A stretch of 64,000 nucleotides of DNA from Phormidesmis priestleyi Ana (GTDB taxonomy: Bacteria > Cyanobacteriota > Cyanobacteriia > Phormidesmidales > Phormidesmidaceae): assembly GCA_001314865.1 (NCBI GenBank), contig LJZR01000001.1:186001-250000 (forward strand), given 5' to 3'. The position numbers were made by a program, and so were the translations under genes. The notes beneath the pieces were generated by a model. It was not told the origin of the DNA. It saw only the letters and a program-made list of their open reading frames with translations, and did no database searches. The stretch's first letter is position 1. Each line of letters starts with the position of its first letter. This document shows positions 63,051 to 64,000 of this stretch, piece after piece.

Positions 63051-63420
63051 GACTCGTTACTAAAGAGGATGATAGGACATCAATACCTTTAGAGAATGCC
63101 CGCCCGGCTGCCTGCCCTTTACCTCGTGAGGATACACGAATGAGAATGAACTAGAGATGAAGCCAAAATGAAGCTCAAAAAACTGTCTGGATAACATCAT
63201 CTTCTGACGAAAAGTATGGATATATGGACAAACAGTGGGTAGCAGCTATTTCTGGCAGATGGCTTCATATAGTTCAGTAACTTCTTTAATTCCGTATGTC
63301 TTTGTGCGGACTTAGCGTTATATGAATGTATAGAGAAATTAGGATCGCAACTATTTCTTTTGATGGATGCCTATTCTATTGTGGGATTAATAAAGCAAAC
63401 TTGTTCGAAGACATCAGGGT
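63051..63420. other. Divergent spacer, 370 bp
   Basis: This lies between the TPR gene (leftward) and the PPIase gene (rightward) and must contain both promoters. I see no gene, tandem array, riboswitch or convincing inverted repeat. Confidence 0.45.
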
Positions 63421-64000
63421 ATGACAGCGATTCTCAAAATTGGTCAAACAACGTTAGAGGCATCTGAGTTGATTGCCAAGCTTAAAGAGCATCAACTGAT
63501 GCCTAAACTTGTGCAAGAGGTTCTGATTGATGACGTGATTGCGTCTGTTGAGTGTGATCCGCAAGCAGCTTTGCAGGCGTTTTGTAACAAGCGAGGGCTG
63601 TTTTCTCGGGAGCAGCAGCAGGCTTGGTGTCAGCAGCAGCAAGTAGCACCCGAGCAGCTGACACAGATCGCGATTAGAGAGCAAAAGCTCATCAATTTTC
63701 AGGAAAATACCTGGGGCGTTCAGATTGAGTCTTACTTTTTACAGCGAAAATCTCAGCTAGATAGAGTGCGCTATTCGCTCATTAGAACAAAAGACATCAG
63801 CCTAGCTCAAGAACTTTACTTTCGGCTCAACGACGATGGCATGTCGTTTGCGAGCTTGGCCAGTGAATACTCAGAAGGACAGGAATCTAAAACAGGCGGG
63901 ATGGTTGGGCCTGTAGAGCTGAGCGTGCCGCATCCCATACTGGCTAGGATGCTTATGGTGAGCAAGCCGGGTCAGCTTTGGGCACCGACTCAGATTGGAG
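63421..64000 (+). CDS. Peptidylprolyl isomerase (parvulin-type), 5' part
   Basis: The frame runs from ATG 63421 to the window edge without a stop (193 codons). It begins MTAILKIGQTTLEASELIAK and includes a SurA/parvulin-like domain from about residue 115: RYSLIRTKDISLAQELYFRL, SFASLASEYSEGQESKTGGM and GPVELSVPHPILARML. No signal peptide is seen. Cyanobacterial homologues are often encoded beside ABC-type (HlyB/HetC-like) exporters, but the next gene is outside the window. Confidence 0.85.
   Translation, partial: MTAILKIGQTTLEASELIAKLKEHQLMPKLVQEVLIDDVIASVECDPQAALQAFCNKRGLFSREQQQAWCQQQQVAPEQLTQIAIREQKLINFQENTWGVQIESYFLQRKSQLDRVRYSLIRTKDISLAQELYFRLNDDGMSFASLASEYSEGQESKTGGMVGPVELSVPHPILARMLMVSKPGQLWAPTQIG

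Overview
The window is chromosomal DNA from a cyanobacterium, most likely a filamentous Leptolyngbya-like lineage. The evidence is: dozens of copies of the HIP1 octamer GCGATCGC in genes and spacers; two photosystem II accessory genes (Psb32-type and Psb34); a fused ThiO-ThiG protein; PII (glnB); a SigG-type ECF sigma factor; and a polysaccharide cluster resembling the hormogonium hps genes. I found no tRNA, rRNA, CRISPR array, insertion sequence or phage gene. The species is not determined.

Layout. 1-7.1 kb: small hypothetical genes, a TPR protein, an IscA/SufA iron-sulfur carrier, several cyanobacterial proteins of unknown function, the Psb32-like protein and PgeF. 7.4-15.6 kb: thiOG, psb34 behind a good RpaB-type HLR1 motif, a UvrD/AddB-like P-loop protein and a PhoD-like phosphatase. 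15.6-17.1 kb: gene-poor DNA with a long 12-bp tandem array and two decayed-looking reading frames. 17.1-24.6 kb: glnB, folC, and a three-gene ABC-2 exporter whose second permease is separated from the rest by a sigG-type gene. 24.6-33.9 kb: leuC, a Rieske ferredoxin, a CaCA antiporter, an FMN flavoprotein, cysE, a site-2 protease and a pentapeptide-repeat membrane protein. 34-41.7 kb: the exopolysaccharide cluster (HpsL-like ligase and three glycosyltransferases), which also holds a metzincin-like lipoprotein with a PEP-CTERM-like tail and an unknown membrane-anchored protein. 41.9-53 kb: housekeeping genes (family 4 UDG, pyrF, tyrS, PBP1, a DnaJ-TPR protein, lepB, queG, a GNAT enzyme). 53.1-59.7 kb: four co-directional minus-strand genes, namely an NNMT-type methyltransferase, a Rieske oxygenase and two hybrid histidine kinases. 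60-64 kb: PhoH, YidD, a TPR protein and the 5' part of a PPIase gene that runs off the window.

The most striking large-scale property is more than twenty unrelated short tandem arrays (units of about 9-20 bp). Each has its own unit sequence. They sit in disordered linkers, at protein termini or in spacers, and several lie on stop codons or directly against start codons. The best candidates for an undescribed functional system are the methyltransferase-Rieske-two-kinase cluster, which has an inverted repeat upstream, and the metzincin lipoprotein within the hps cluster. No function for either is proven from sequence.
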